A stretch of 24,241 bases of DNA. Source: JAVVEG01 sp041689205. Lineage in GTDB: Bacteria; Pseudomonadota; Gammaproteobacteria; Pseudomonadales; Pseudohongiellaceae. The notes beneath the pieces were generated by a model. It saw nothing but the letters and a program-made list of their open reading frames with translations, had not been told where the DNA came from and did no database searches. The DNA lies in assembly GCA_041689205.1 (NCBI GenBank), contig JBDNGQ010000183.1, positions 1 to 24,241 on the forward strand. The letters are read 5' to 3'. This document shows positions 14,250 through 21,537 of this stretch, piece by piece. A program made the translations under genes and the position numbers. The first letter of the stretch is position 1; every line of letters begins with the position of its first letter.

Positions 14250-14998
14250 TGAGTATTCTCTCTTTACAGAACGTCACTAAAAAATTCGGTCAAACTGAGA
14301 TCATCCGCGGTGTCAGCCTGGATATTCGCCAGGGTGAGAAGCACGCGATCATCGGTCCCAATGGCGCTGGCAAGTCAACCTTATTTCATTTGATCAGCGG
14401 CCGTTATAGCGTGAGTTCTGGCACCATTCATTTCAAAGGTGCGCCGATTCATAATAAAGCACCTTATGAAATTGCCCGACTCGGACTGGCACGCAGCTTT
14501 CAGGTGACCAATATTTTTCCGCTGATGAGCGTGTTCGAAAACATTCGCTGTGCGCTGCTGTGGTCGATGGGCTACAAGTATTCCTTCTGGAGCATGCTGG
14601 GCAAACAAACGGAACTGAACGACAAAGCTGACCACACCTTGACCGAAATTGGTCTGTACGACCGCCGCAATTTTCCGGCTGGTGAACTGGCCTATGCTGA
14701 GCAGCGCGCTCTTGAACTGGGCGTAGCAATTGCCAGTGGCGCTGAGATGATTCTGCTCGATGAACCTGTGGCCGGCATGAGCCTGAGCGAAGCACGCAAT
14801 GCTGTGGCTTTGATCAACAAGATTACCGAGGGCAAAACCCTGATTATGGTTGAACACGATATGAATATAGTTTTCGATATGGCCGACCGGATTTCGGTGC
14901 TTGTTTACGGCGAAATAATCGCCTGTGACTCTCCGGCAAATGTCCGCAGCAATGCAAAGGTGCAGGAAGCCTACCTTGGCGAGGTGGCCAGTGCTTGA
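14249..14998 (+). CDS. livG: Branched-chain amino acid type ABC transporter, ATP-binding protein
   Basis: A 249-residue ABC ATPase of the LivG family. Walker A is GPNGAGKST (36-44), the Q-loop region follows at FQVTN, the signature is LAYAEQRALELG, Walker B is MILLDEPVAGM, and the switch histidine is in MVEHDM. The signature has alanine where LivG proteins more often have glycine (YGEQ); from memory, similar LAYAEQ versions exist in other proteobacterial transporters. ATG 14249 is preferred to the TTG at 14246 because it is coupled to the livM stop (TGATG). It energises the LivH/LivM channel together with LivF and overlaps livF by 8 bp. Confidence 0.92.
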   Translation: MSILSLQNVTKKFGQTEIIRGVSLDIRQGEKHAIIGPNGAGKSTLFHLISGRYSVSSGTIHFKGAPIHNKAPYEIARLGLARSFQVTNIFPLMSVFENIRCALLWSMGYKYSFWSMLGKQTELNDKADHTLTEIGLYDRRNFPAGELAYAEQRALELGVAIASGAEMILLDEPVAGMSLSEARNAVALINKITEGKTLIMVEHDMNIVFDMADRISVLVYGEIIACDSPANVRSNAKVQEAYLGEVASA

Positions 14999-15686
14999 AG
15001 TTCACGATCTGCACGCTTACTACGGCAAAAGCCATATTCTGCAAGGGGTTACCTTCAAAGTTAATGACGGTGAAATCGTCAGTCTGCTGGGACGCAATGG
15101 CGTCGGACGTTCCACCACCGTAAAAACCATCATGGGAGAAGTGGAACCCCACGGCTCCATCAAATTCAAAGGCAAGGAGATTGCCGGCAAGCGCAGCTTC
15201 GAAATCGCCCACATGGGCATTGGCTATGTACCGGAAAGCCGGGACATTTTCCCGACGCTTACGGTGCGCCAGAATCTGATCCTGGGCATGAAGGGCAGTA
15301 AATCCACCGGCCGCTGGAATATTGAGGAAATGTTCAAGATGTTTCCCAATCTTGCTACCCGTGCTGACGTGCCAGGTGGCGTACTCAGTGGTGGTGAGCA
15401 GCAGATGCTGTGTATGTGCCGCACTCTGATGGGCGATCCGGAATTGATTATGATCGACGAGCCGACCGAAGGGCTGGCCCCGAAAGTAGTTGAACAGATC
15501 GGTGAATTGCTGCAGGAAATCGCCCGGCGTGGCGTCTCAATTCTGCTGGTTGAACAGAAGTTGACGATTGCACTGAAAATATCGCATCGCCTGTATGTCA
15601 TGGGTCATGGTCACATGGTTTATGAAGGCACCCCGGCAAGTCTGCGTGAGGCCGAGGCGATTCGCAGGGAATGGCTTGAGGTCTGA
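14991..15686 (+). CDS. livF: Branched-chain amino acid type ABC transporter, ATP-binding protein with Arg in Walker A
   Basis: A 231-residue ABC ATPase of the LivF family (usual length about 235). Start: GTG 14991, eight bases inside livG, with GAGGTG about 4-6 nt upstream; it gives the family N-terminus (M)LEVHDLHAYYGKSHILQGV. Signature LSGGEQQMLCMCRTL, Walker B LIMIDEPTEGLAP and the switch histidine replaced in LLVEQK (Gln, normal for LivF) are present. The Walker A motif is GRNGVGRST (34-42) with R40 in place of the usual lysine; the codon is CGT, so it is not a single uncertain base. From memory some LivF relatives carry the same change. It is the last gene of the operon; S1/P1 nuclease starts 62 bp later. 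Confidence 0.92.
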   Translation: MLEVHDLHAYYGKSHILQGVTFKVNDGEIVSLLGRNGVGRSTTVKTIMGEVEPHGSIKFKGKEIAGKRSFEIAHMGIGYVPESRDIFPTLTVRQNLILGMKGSKSTGRWNIEEMFKMFPNLATRADVPGGVLSGGEQQMLCMCRTLMGDPELIMIDEPTEGLAPKVVEQIGELLQEIARRGVSILLVEQKLTIALKISHRLYVMGHGHMVYEGTPASLREAEAIRREWLEV

Positions 15687-15748
15687 GAAGCACCTATACT
15701 CTTGATTGATCCGACAGTTGATCCAATGCAGAAAATCTGGTTTCAGCA

Positions 15749-16894
15749 ATGACACTTCAACGACACAGTTCAGGAATTCGCGCTTTATTGACCGTGTTCT
15801 TACTGGTCCTGCTGTCCAGTACCCCTGGCGTTTTTGCCTGGGATGCTGCCGCCCACCGGCTCAGCGCCTCAATCAGCGATGAATACCTGCTACCCTCGCG
15901 ACGCGAGGCCTTGTTAAAAATTCTCCAACAACATCCACGTTACGCTGAAGATTTTCAGGCGCAGATGCCGGCTGCAATTCGTGCTGGCAGCACAGCGGCG
16001 CAGGCACGCTGGTTGCTGGGTCAGGCTGCCGTGTGGCCGGATCTGGCGCGCAGTTTACCCGAGCGTGAGCGCCGACGTTATAATCACCCGAACTGGCACT
16101 GGATCGATGGCCGCTGGCTGCGTCCGACGGAAGCAACCAGCGCAGCGGCGCAGGGCACAGCAACTCAGAGCGCAGATACCGCAGCCATGCAGGGCAATGT
16201 CTATGTCGGCATGCCCCCGCTGCCGCCAATACTGAATGCAGGCACAGGCGCTGTGCCACGCTTGAATCAGGTCGATAATATGATGCTGGCGCTGGATTAT
16301 TCGCTGGCAACACTGCGCGACAACACGGCGCTGATGTCGGAACGGGCCATTGCCTTGTGCTGGGTGATGCACCTGCTGGGCGATATTCATCAGCCCTTGC
16401 ATGCAGGTTCGCTGATGTCACCACGGGTATTTCCGGACGGTGATCGCGGTGGCAATGCAATAATGACCCAGGACGACAATCTGCATGCCCGCTGGGATCA
16501 GGCGCTCAGCCAGCAACCGCTGGCCGAAACTTTGCAGCAGTTGCTGAGGCAGGCAGAAAGACTGATGGACAGCGCTGCGGTGCTGGATACTGACAGTGAC
16601 CACTGGTTGCAGGAGAGCCGTCAGATATTGCACAGTTCCGTCTACAGCGACGAGATTATCGATGCTGTGCTGCACAGCGAGCGGACAGGGGCATCGCTGC
16701 CGCGTTTTACTCTTGATCAGCCCTATCAGCGACAGATGCGCCAGTTATCCGAACAGCGGCTGCTGCTGGCTGGACTGCGCCTGGCCAGGGTTCTTAACGA
16801 CCAGGGGTTAAACGAACAAGGGTTAAACGACCTAGGCTTAAACGAACAGGCGTTCAATGAACAGAGGCTCAACAACCAACGACTCAATGAATAA
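15749..16894 (+). CDS. Secreted S1/P1-family nuclease with a repetitive C-terminal tail
   Basis: A 381-residue zinc-dependent endonuclease of the S1/P1 family, expected to cut single-stranded nucleic acids and act as a 3'-nucleotidase in the periplasm or outside. Residues 1-30 are a signal peptide ending GVFA, so the mature protein begins with W31, whose amino group is the first zinc ligand. All nine P1-type ligands have candidates: W31, H36 (WDAAAH), D in AVWPDLAR, H in NWHWID, H and D in VMHLLGDIHQPLH (two His, one Asp), and H and D in NLHARWD. DRGGNAIM is also typical. After about residue 348 the protein ends in seven 5-residue repeats like LNEQG. No Shine-Dalgarno is evident before ATG 15749. 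Confidence 0.9.
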   Translation: MTLQRHSSGIRALLTVFLLVLLSSTPGVFAWDAAAHRLSASISDEYLLPSRREALLKILQQHPRYAEDFQAQMPAAIRAGSTAAQARWLLGQAAVWPDLARSLPERERRRYNHPNWHWIDGRWLRPTEATSAAAQGTATQSADTAAMQGNVYVGMPPLPPILNAGTGAVPRLNQVDNMMLALDYSLATLRDNTALMSERAIALCWVMHLLGDIHQPLHAGSLMSPRVFPDGDRGGNAIMTQDDNLHARWDQALSQQPLAETLQQLLRQAERLMDSAAVLDTDSDHWLQESRQILHSSVYSDEIIDAVLHSERTGASLPRFTLDQPYQRQMRQLSEQRLLLAGLRLARVLNDQGLNEQGLNDLGLNEQAFNEQRLNNQRLNE

Positions 16895-16897
16895 AGT
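16793..16897. repeat. Seven tandem 15-bp repeats at the 3' end of the nuclease gene
   Basis: Seven consecutive 15-bp units, typified by TTAAACGAACAAGGG (16808-16822), run through the stop codon. In the gene frame they encode LNDQG, LNEQG, LNDLG, LNEQA, FNEQR, LNNQR and LNE-stop. The first copies are most alike and later ones are diverged. Two further degraded units, CTCACCGAACAGGG and CTTACCGAATAAAC, continue beyond the stop to about 16930 in a different frame. The array looks like a minisatellite that grew across the end of the gene. Confidence 0.9.
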
Positions 16898-16985
16898 TCT
16901 CACCGAACAGGGTGCTTACCGAATAAACTGCACGGCAATTTTTCCGACTCAGTGCAGGTCCATATTTCAAGGAGTTATCTATCTG

Positions 16986-17996
16986 ATGTTTCCAGTTTCC
17001 CAACGGTTTTTCAGAATTTCCGCGCCACGCGTGCAGGCTGGCAGCCGGTCGGACTTAACACTGTCCTATTGCGGAAACGCCGGACTTCCCCTCGCTGCGG
17101 ACGGTCGAGTCCGACAGGCTGTCAGCGCATTTTTTCAATCGACACTGCTGCTGGCGGGCCTCCTTGCGGGCAGCCATGCCAGCGCTGCCAGCGCCTCGGC
17201 TCCGGCTGCAGCGCCCGAGCAAAAACCGCTCTGGGAACTGGGCGCAGGTGTCGGCGTGCTGTACGCCCCGGATTACCCTGGCTCGTCCGAGCATCATCTG
17301 CGGGGCCTGGCGCTGCCTTACATTATTTATCGGGGCGATGTTTTTCGTCTCGGCGACGGCCAGACTGCCCGTGCTGTTGCGTTTGAAACCAACCGGCTTG
17401 AATTCAATCTTTCCTTTGATGCGGCATTTGATGCCGACAGCGAGAACAATGAATTACGTGAGGGGATGAATGATCTGGATTTCATGTTCCAGCTTGGGCC
17501 GCAGCTTTCCATCCGGCTTGCTGATTTTAAGTTCGCCGAAGACAGCCGCAGCGAACTGTTTCTCGCCTTACAGACCCGCGCCGTTTTTTCTTCTGACCTG
17601 AAGCGGATTGATCAACGCGGTTATGTGTTTGAACCAATGGTGCGCTACAAACATTATGGACTGCTTACGCCTAAGCTGGATGCAACCATCTCTTTGCGCC
17701 CGTTGTGGGCAAGCGAGCAATTGCATGCTTATTTTTTCGATGTGGAATCTCAGTTTGCGACCCCTGATCGCCCGCAGTACGAAGCCGAAAGCGGCTACTT
17801 TGGAACGGGTCTGAATTTTTACGCCAGTTATCAAATGACTGAAAAAGCCAGCGTATTTTTAGGCGTGCAGACCAACTCACTGCAGGGCGCTGCTAATCGT
17901 GACAGCCCCCTGCACCAGAAAGATTTCACCGTGGCCTTCGGTGCCGGCTTTGTCTGGGCATTTCTGGCCAGCAAAAAACTGGTTACGGTACCCTGA
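16986..17996 (+). CDS. MipA/OmpV family outer membrane protein
   Basis: A 336-residue beta-barrel protein of the MipA/OmpV (MltA-interacting) family. Typical features: WELGAGVGVLYAPDYPGSSEH after the signal, ALPYIIYRGDVFRL, LEFNLSFDAAF, LDFMFQLGPQLSIRL, and a terminal strand FTVAFGAGFVWAFL. Start ATG 16986 is the first after AAGGAG (16969-16974, spacing 11). The hydrophobic signal core (STLLLAGLLAG, about 52-62) and the Ala-Ser rich cleavage region come after an unusually long polar lead of about 50 residues, with no alternative ATG, GTG or TTG closer to the core that I could find. Its exact ligand or role is unknown; relatives scaffold cell-wall enzymes or respond to envelope stress. It overlaps tcyP end to end by 14 bp. 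Confidence 0.85.
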   Translation: MFPVSQRFFRISAPRVQAGSRSDLTLSYCGNAGLPLAADGRVRQAVSAFFQSTLLLAGLLAGSHASAASASAPAAAPEQKPLWELGAGVGVLYAPDYPGSSEHHLRGLALPYIIYRGDVFRLGDGQTARAVAFETNRLEFNLSFDAAFDADSENNELREGMNDLDFMFQLGPQLSIRLADFKFAEDSRSELFLALQTRAVFSSDLKRIDQRGYVFEPMVRYKHYGLLTPKLDATISLRPLWASEQLHAYFFDVESQFATPDRPQYEAESGYFGTGLNFYASYQMTEKASVFLGVQTNSLQGAANRDSPLHQKDFTVAFGAGFVWAFLASKKLVTVP

Positions 17997-19368
17997 CCCC
18001 TTCTACCGGCACGCCTTCACCTGCTGCCGCCACGCCGTCTTTGATAAAGCGTCCGGTGATCACTCCGCTGGTCATCGCGCCGCTGACATTAAGTGCGGTG
18101 CGGCCCATGTCGATTAAGGGTTCAATGGAGATCAGCAGAGCCACCAGCGTGATCGGCAGTCCCATTGCAGGCAATACAATAAGAGCCGCAAAGGTCGCAC
18201 CGCCGCCTACTCCAGCCACCCCGAACGAACTGATTGAAATAACCGCGATCAGCATAAACAGGAAATCCGGTGCCAGTGGATTGATACCGACGGTGGGTGC
18301 CACCATCACTGCCAGCATCGCTGGATAAATACCCGCACAACCATTCTGGCCGATAGTCGCTCCGAAAGACGCAGACAGACTGGCTATCGAAGCGGGTACT
18401 TTGAGCTCTTCAACCTGGGTTTTGATATTCAGAGGGATGGTCGCCGCTGAGCTGCGGGTGGCGAATGCAAAGGTCAACACCGGCCAGATCTTCTTGAAAT
18501 AGTCGAGCGGACTGACCCCTGCCAGTGACAGCAGCAGACCGTGCACCCCGAACATCAACAGAATAGCGACATACGAGGCCAGCACAAAACCGAGCAGATT
18601 CAGAATGTCAGCGCCATTGGAGCTCGCCACCACGTAAGTCATCAATGCCAGGATGCCGTAGGGCGTCAGCGTCATCACGATCTTTACCAGGCGCATCACA
18701 ACCGTCTGGATAGTTTCAGTAAATTCGGTGATTCGCTGAGCGTGTTCCGGTTTTTCGCGACTGACCAGCAGCGCCGCCAGACCAAACAATATGCCGAAGA
18801 TCACCACGGCGATGATTGAGGTATCCCTGGCACCGGTTAGATCGGAAAAGATATTGGCTGGCACAAAACTAACAATCACATCACCCAGATCGAGATTACT
18901 GACCGTATCCTGCCTGACCTCCAGCACCTGTGCCCGCGCCATCTCGCGATCGCCACCGATCATGCCTTCAGCGCTGAGACCGAACACACTGGTAACCAGA
19001 ATACCAATCATTGCAGCAATCATCGTGGTGACTATCAGCAGGCCGATCACCGACCCGCCTATTTTCCCCAGCGCTGCCACTACCTGTAGCCGCACTACCG
19101 CGGCAATCATGGTGACCAGCACCAGCGGCATGATAATCATGCGCAACAAGGCGACATAGACATCGCCAGGTACCGTGGTCCAGTTAAGCGTTGCACCAAT
19201 CAGCGCGGCATCACCACCGTGGATCAGTTGCAGATAGAATCCGAAGCCCACGCCAAGCACAAGTGCGATGAACACCTGTCGCGACAAAGTGAACTTGTTG
19301 CGTAACCTGAACAGACTGTAGACAAGCCCGGCGAACAGAAGAAGGTTAACAGCGGTTATTAGCGTCAT
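17983..19368 (-). CDS. tcyP: L-cystine:cation symporter TcyP
   Basis: A 461-residue dicarboxylate/amino acid:cation symporter (DAACS/SLC1 type) closest to TcyP (YdjN of E. coli, 463 residues). It imports cystine across the inner membrane. Close matches to TcyP include LLRMIIMPLVLVTM, LTPYGILALMTYVVASSN, FKKIWPVLTFAFATRSSAATIPLN (first re-entrant loop), IASLSASFGATIGQNGCAGIYPAMLAVMVAPTVGINPL, and GVGGGATFAALIVLPAMGLPITLVALLISIEPLIDMGRTALNVSG in overlapping blocks. About eight hydrophobic segments plus two hairpins are visible. The ATG is at 19368-19366. It is divergent from ltaE across a 135-bp gap that must hold both promoters. Confidence 0.93.
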   Translation of the reverse strand: MTLITAVNLLLFAGLVYSLFRLRNKFTLSRQVFIALVLGVGFGFYLQLIHGGDAALIGATLNWTTVPGDVYVALLRMIIMPLVLVTMIAAVVRLQVVAALGKIGGSVIGLLIVTTMIAAMIGILVTSVFGLSAEGMIGGDREMARAQVLEVRQDTVSNLDLGDVIVSFVPANIFSDLTGARDTSIIAVVIFGILFGLAALLVSREKPEHAQRITEFTETIQTVVMRLVKIVMTLTPYGILALMTYVVASSNGADILNLLGFVLASYVAILLMFGVHGLLLSLAGVSPLDYFKKIWPVLTFAFATRSSAATIPLNIKTQVEELKVPASIASLSASFGATIGQNGCAGIYPAMLAVMVAPTVGINPLAPDFLFMLIAVISISSFGVAGVGGGATFAALIVLPAMGLPITLVALLISIEPLIDMGRTALNVSGAMTSGVITGRFIKDGVAAAGEGVPVEGVRVP

Positions 19369-19503
19369 TTTGGGAATCCCATGCTCTGATTTCTTGAATT
19401 GTGATTTTTAGTGAGCCGCATCAAAAACAGAAAATAAGCTACAATGCCGCCAGTTACAAGTCCCCGGTAAACCCAATAAACCCGACAGCGAGAAATTATT
19501 AAG

Positions 19504-20520
19504 GTGAATGAGCAAAACTGGATAGATCTGCGCAGTGATACAGTGACTTTGCCCACTGTTGCCATGCGGCAAGCCATGCTGGCAGCTGAAGTCGGCGATG
19601 ATGTTTACGGCGAAGATCCAACCATGAATCGTCTGCAGAAAACCCTTGCTGCCCGTGCCGGTATGGAAGCAGCCTTGTTCATGCCTTCTGGCACGCAATC
19701 CAATCTGGTGGCGCTGCTGACCCATTGCGGTCGGGGCGATGAGTACATTGTCGGACAGCAGGCGCATACCTATAAATATGAAGGCGGTGGTGCAGCGGCT
19801 TTAGGCGGAATCCAGCCGCAGCCTCTGGAATTTAATGCCGCCGGGGAAATGGAGCTGGAGATGATTGCTGCGGCGATTAAGCCGATCGATGAACACTTCG
19901 CTCGCACCCGCCTGTTGTCTCTGGAAAATACGGTGCATGGCAAGGTGCTGGCGCTGGCCTACATGGCGCAGGCGCGTCAACTGGCAGACAAGCACGGTCT
20001 GCTGATGCATCTTGATGGCGCCCGCGTGTTCAATGCGGCGGTTGCTTTGAATGTGGAGTTAGCGGAAATCACCCGCCCCTTCGATAGCGTTTCTATCTGC
20101 CTATCCAAAGGTCTGGGTGCCCCGGTGGGTTCTGTACTGCTGGGTTCGGCTGACTTCATTCAGCGCGCACTCCGCTGGCGTAAAGTGACCGGTGGCGGCC
20201 TGCGTCAGGCTGGCATACTGGCCGCGGCGGGGCTGTATGCGCTGGAGCATAATGTAGCGCGGTTGGCCGAAGATCATCGCCGTGCCCGCCGACTCGGGGA
20301 AGGCTTGCGCGCCGCTGGCTTCAGTATTGAAGCCGTGCACACCAATATGGTGTTTGTGGATGTGCCTTATGAGCCCAGACAGAAACTGGCTGATGCGCTT
20401 GATACACGACACATCAAAGTAGATCGTACTTATCGCAAACAGATGCGCCTGGTCACCCACCTGGACATCAGCGATGCGGACATTGAGCAGGTTATTGAGG
20501 CGTTTGCTGACGCAGTATAG
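19504..20520 (+). CDS. ltaE: Low-specificity L-threonine aldolase
   Basis: A 338-residue PLP-dependent aldolase of fold type I. It cleaves L-threonine or L-allo-threonine to glycine and acetaldehyde. It opens with IDLRSDTVTLPTVAMRQAM, typical of the family. H88 (QQAHTYKYEGGG) stacks on the cofactor, D171 (MHLDGARVFNAA) contacts the pyridine nitrogen, and the Schiff-base lysine is K202 (SICLSKGLGAPVGS). RWRKVTGGGLRQAG follows. The start is GTG 19504 at the family N-terminus; an ATG at 19508 is out of frame. No good Shine-Dalgarno is present. A TACAAT (19440-19445) could be the -10, with no clear -35. The stop codon is inside the first unit of a 13-bp repeat array. Confidence 0.93.
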   Translation: MNEQNWIDLRSDTVTLPTVAMRQAMLAAEVGDDVYGEDPTMNRLQKTLAARAGMEAALFMPSGTQSNLVALLTHCGRGDEYIVGQQAHTYKYEGGGAAALGGIQPQPLEFNAAGEMELEMIAAAIKPIDEHFARTRLLSLENTVHGKVLALAYMAQARQLADKHGLLMHLDGARVFNAAVALNVELAEITRPFDSVSICLSKGLGAPVGSVLLGSADFIQRALRWRKVTGGGLRQAGILAAAGLYALEHNVARLAEDHRRARRLGEGLRAAGFSIEAVHTNMVFVDVPYEPRQKLADALDTRHIKVDRTYRKQMRLVTHLDISDADIEQVIEAFADAV

Positions 20521-20598
20521 CGAGTCAGTATAGCGGGTCAGTTTAGCGAGTCAGTATACCGAGTCAGTTTAGCGAGTCAGTTTACCGAGTCAGTGCAG
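20508..20598. repeat. Seven tandem 13-bp repeats between ltaE and hslO
   Basis: Unit CGAGTCAGTTTAG is repeated at 20521, 20534, 20547, 20560, 20573 and 20586, preceded by a diverged unit at 20508-20520 that contains the ltaE stop codon. Units alternate T/A at position 10 and G/C at position 13. The hslO stop codon (20592-20590, minus strand) lies in the last unit. So the array fills the whole space between two converging genes and ends both of them. It is not palindromic and shows no T-run, so it is not an ordinary terminator. Confidence 0.95.
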
Positions 20599-21456
20599 CG
20601 AGCCGTCTTTGCCGAACAGCAGATCAACTTCACCGGGTCCAAAATTATATTCGGTGCCGCAGAATTCGCAGTTAATCGCGACACCGCCCTGCTCGGCCAC
20701 AATACTGTAAACTTCGTCCTGACCGATGGCCAGCAGCGCTTTGGCGGTACGCTCGCGAGTGCAGCTGCACTGATAGCAGATCTCCCGCGGCGCCAGTAAG
20801 CGCAGCTCATGCTCGTGGAAAAGACGGTGCAAAATAGTCTGATTGTCCAGGTTCAACAATTCATCTTCGCGCAGCGTCTGCGCCAGCTGGATTGCGTTCT
20901 GCCATTGCTCTTCGCGGATGTCAGCGTCTTTTTGCAGTTGCGCTGGCAGTTGCTGGAGCATGATTGCGGAAACGCTGCTCGCATTTGAGGCCAGCATGAT
21001 CCAGCTGCCAAGCTGCTCCGACTGGCGGAAATAGTCCTGCAAACACTCCGCCAGACTGTCTGCTTCCAGCGCCACAATGCCCTGGTAGGGTTTGCCGCGT
21101 TTGGAGTCTACCGTTATCACCAGTGAACCTTTGCCGATCAGATCGCTGAACTCTGTAGCGCTGGGCAGTTCTGGAAAACGGGCAATGCCTCTGATCTGCC
21201 CGGCGCTGGTGTACTCAGACATCATCAGCGACAGCTGACCATTACCGCGCGCCTGCAACACCAGTCGCCCATCAAATTTAATGGTGCTGCCCAGCAATAC
21301 CCCTGCCGCCAGGAACTGGCCAAGGAGCTGACTCACTGCCTCGGGATACTTGTGATTGACGATAGTGTCGAGATAGCTACTGGTGAGCGTGACCATCTCG
21401 CCGCGGATATCGGTGTTCTCGATCAGGAAGCGCTGACTTGTATTCATATCTGGCAT
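20590..21456 (-). CDS. hslO: Redox-regulated chaperone Hsp33
   Basis: A 288-residue Hsp33, normal length. In the cytoplasm it holds unfolding proteins during oxidative stress, switched on by disulfide formation. The redox switch is complete: C230 and C232 (CxC, in CYQCSC) and C263 and C266 (CxxC, in NCEFCG) bind zinc in the reduced state; a further C227 precedes them. The N-terminal domain carries YPEAVSQLLGQFLAAGVLLGSTIKFDG and RGNGQLSLMMSEY. ATG 21456 is used; an in-frame ATG at 21447 is equally possible and neither has a good Shine-Dalgarno. Tandem duplications fill the 81 bp between its start and trpE(G), which lies upstream on the same strand. Confidence 0.95.
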   Translation of the reverse strand: MPDMNTSQRFLIENTDIRGEMVTLTSSYLDTIVNHKYPEAVSQLLGQFLAAGVLLGSTIKFDGRLVLQARGNGQLSLMMSEYTSAGQIRGIARFPELPSATEFSDLIGKGSLVITVDSKRGKPYQGIVALEADSLAECLQDYFRQSEQLGSWIMLASNASSVSAIMLQQLPAQLQKDADIREEQWQNAIQLAQTLREDELLNLDNQTILHRLFHEHELRLLAPREICYQCSCTRERTAKALLAIGQDEVYSIVAEQGGVAINCEFCGTEYNFGPGEVDLLFGKDGSLH

Positions 21457-21464
21457 ATTCGGCA

Positions 21465-21520
21465 GGTCTCTTTAGTCGGTCTCTTTAGTCGGTTTCAGGA
21501 CAGTCGGTTTCAGGACAGTG
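21465..21520. repeat. Two adjacent tandem duplications upstream of hslO
   Basis: GGTCTCTTTAGTC occurs twice without a gap (21465-21477, 21478-21490), followed directly by GGTTTCAGGACAGTC/G twice (21491-21505, 21506-21520). The units share a GGT start and a GTC-like end. They sit in the hslO leader, on the side where its promoter or ribosome binding site would be expected, and just after the trpE(G) stop. Confidence 0.9.
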
Positions 21521-21537
21521 GGTCGCTTTCGCAGGGC

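Noticed and set aside
15873..16460. 195-codon minus-strand frame
   Set aside because: It lies wholly inside the S1/P1 nuclease gene, whose metal ligands are intact, and has no recognisable features.
20508..20598. CRISPR array
   Set aside because: Units of 13 bp are contiguous with no spacers, and no cas genes are present.
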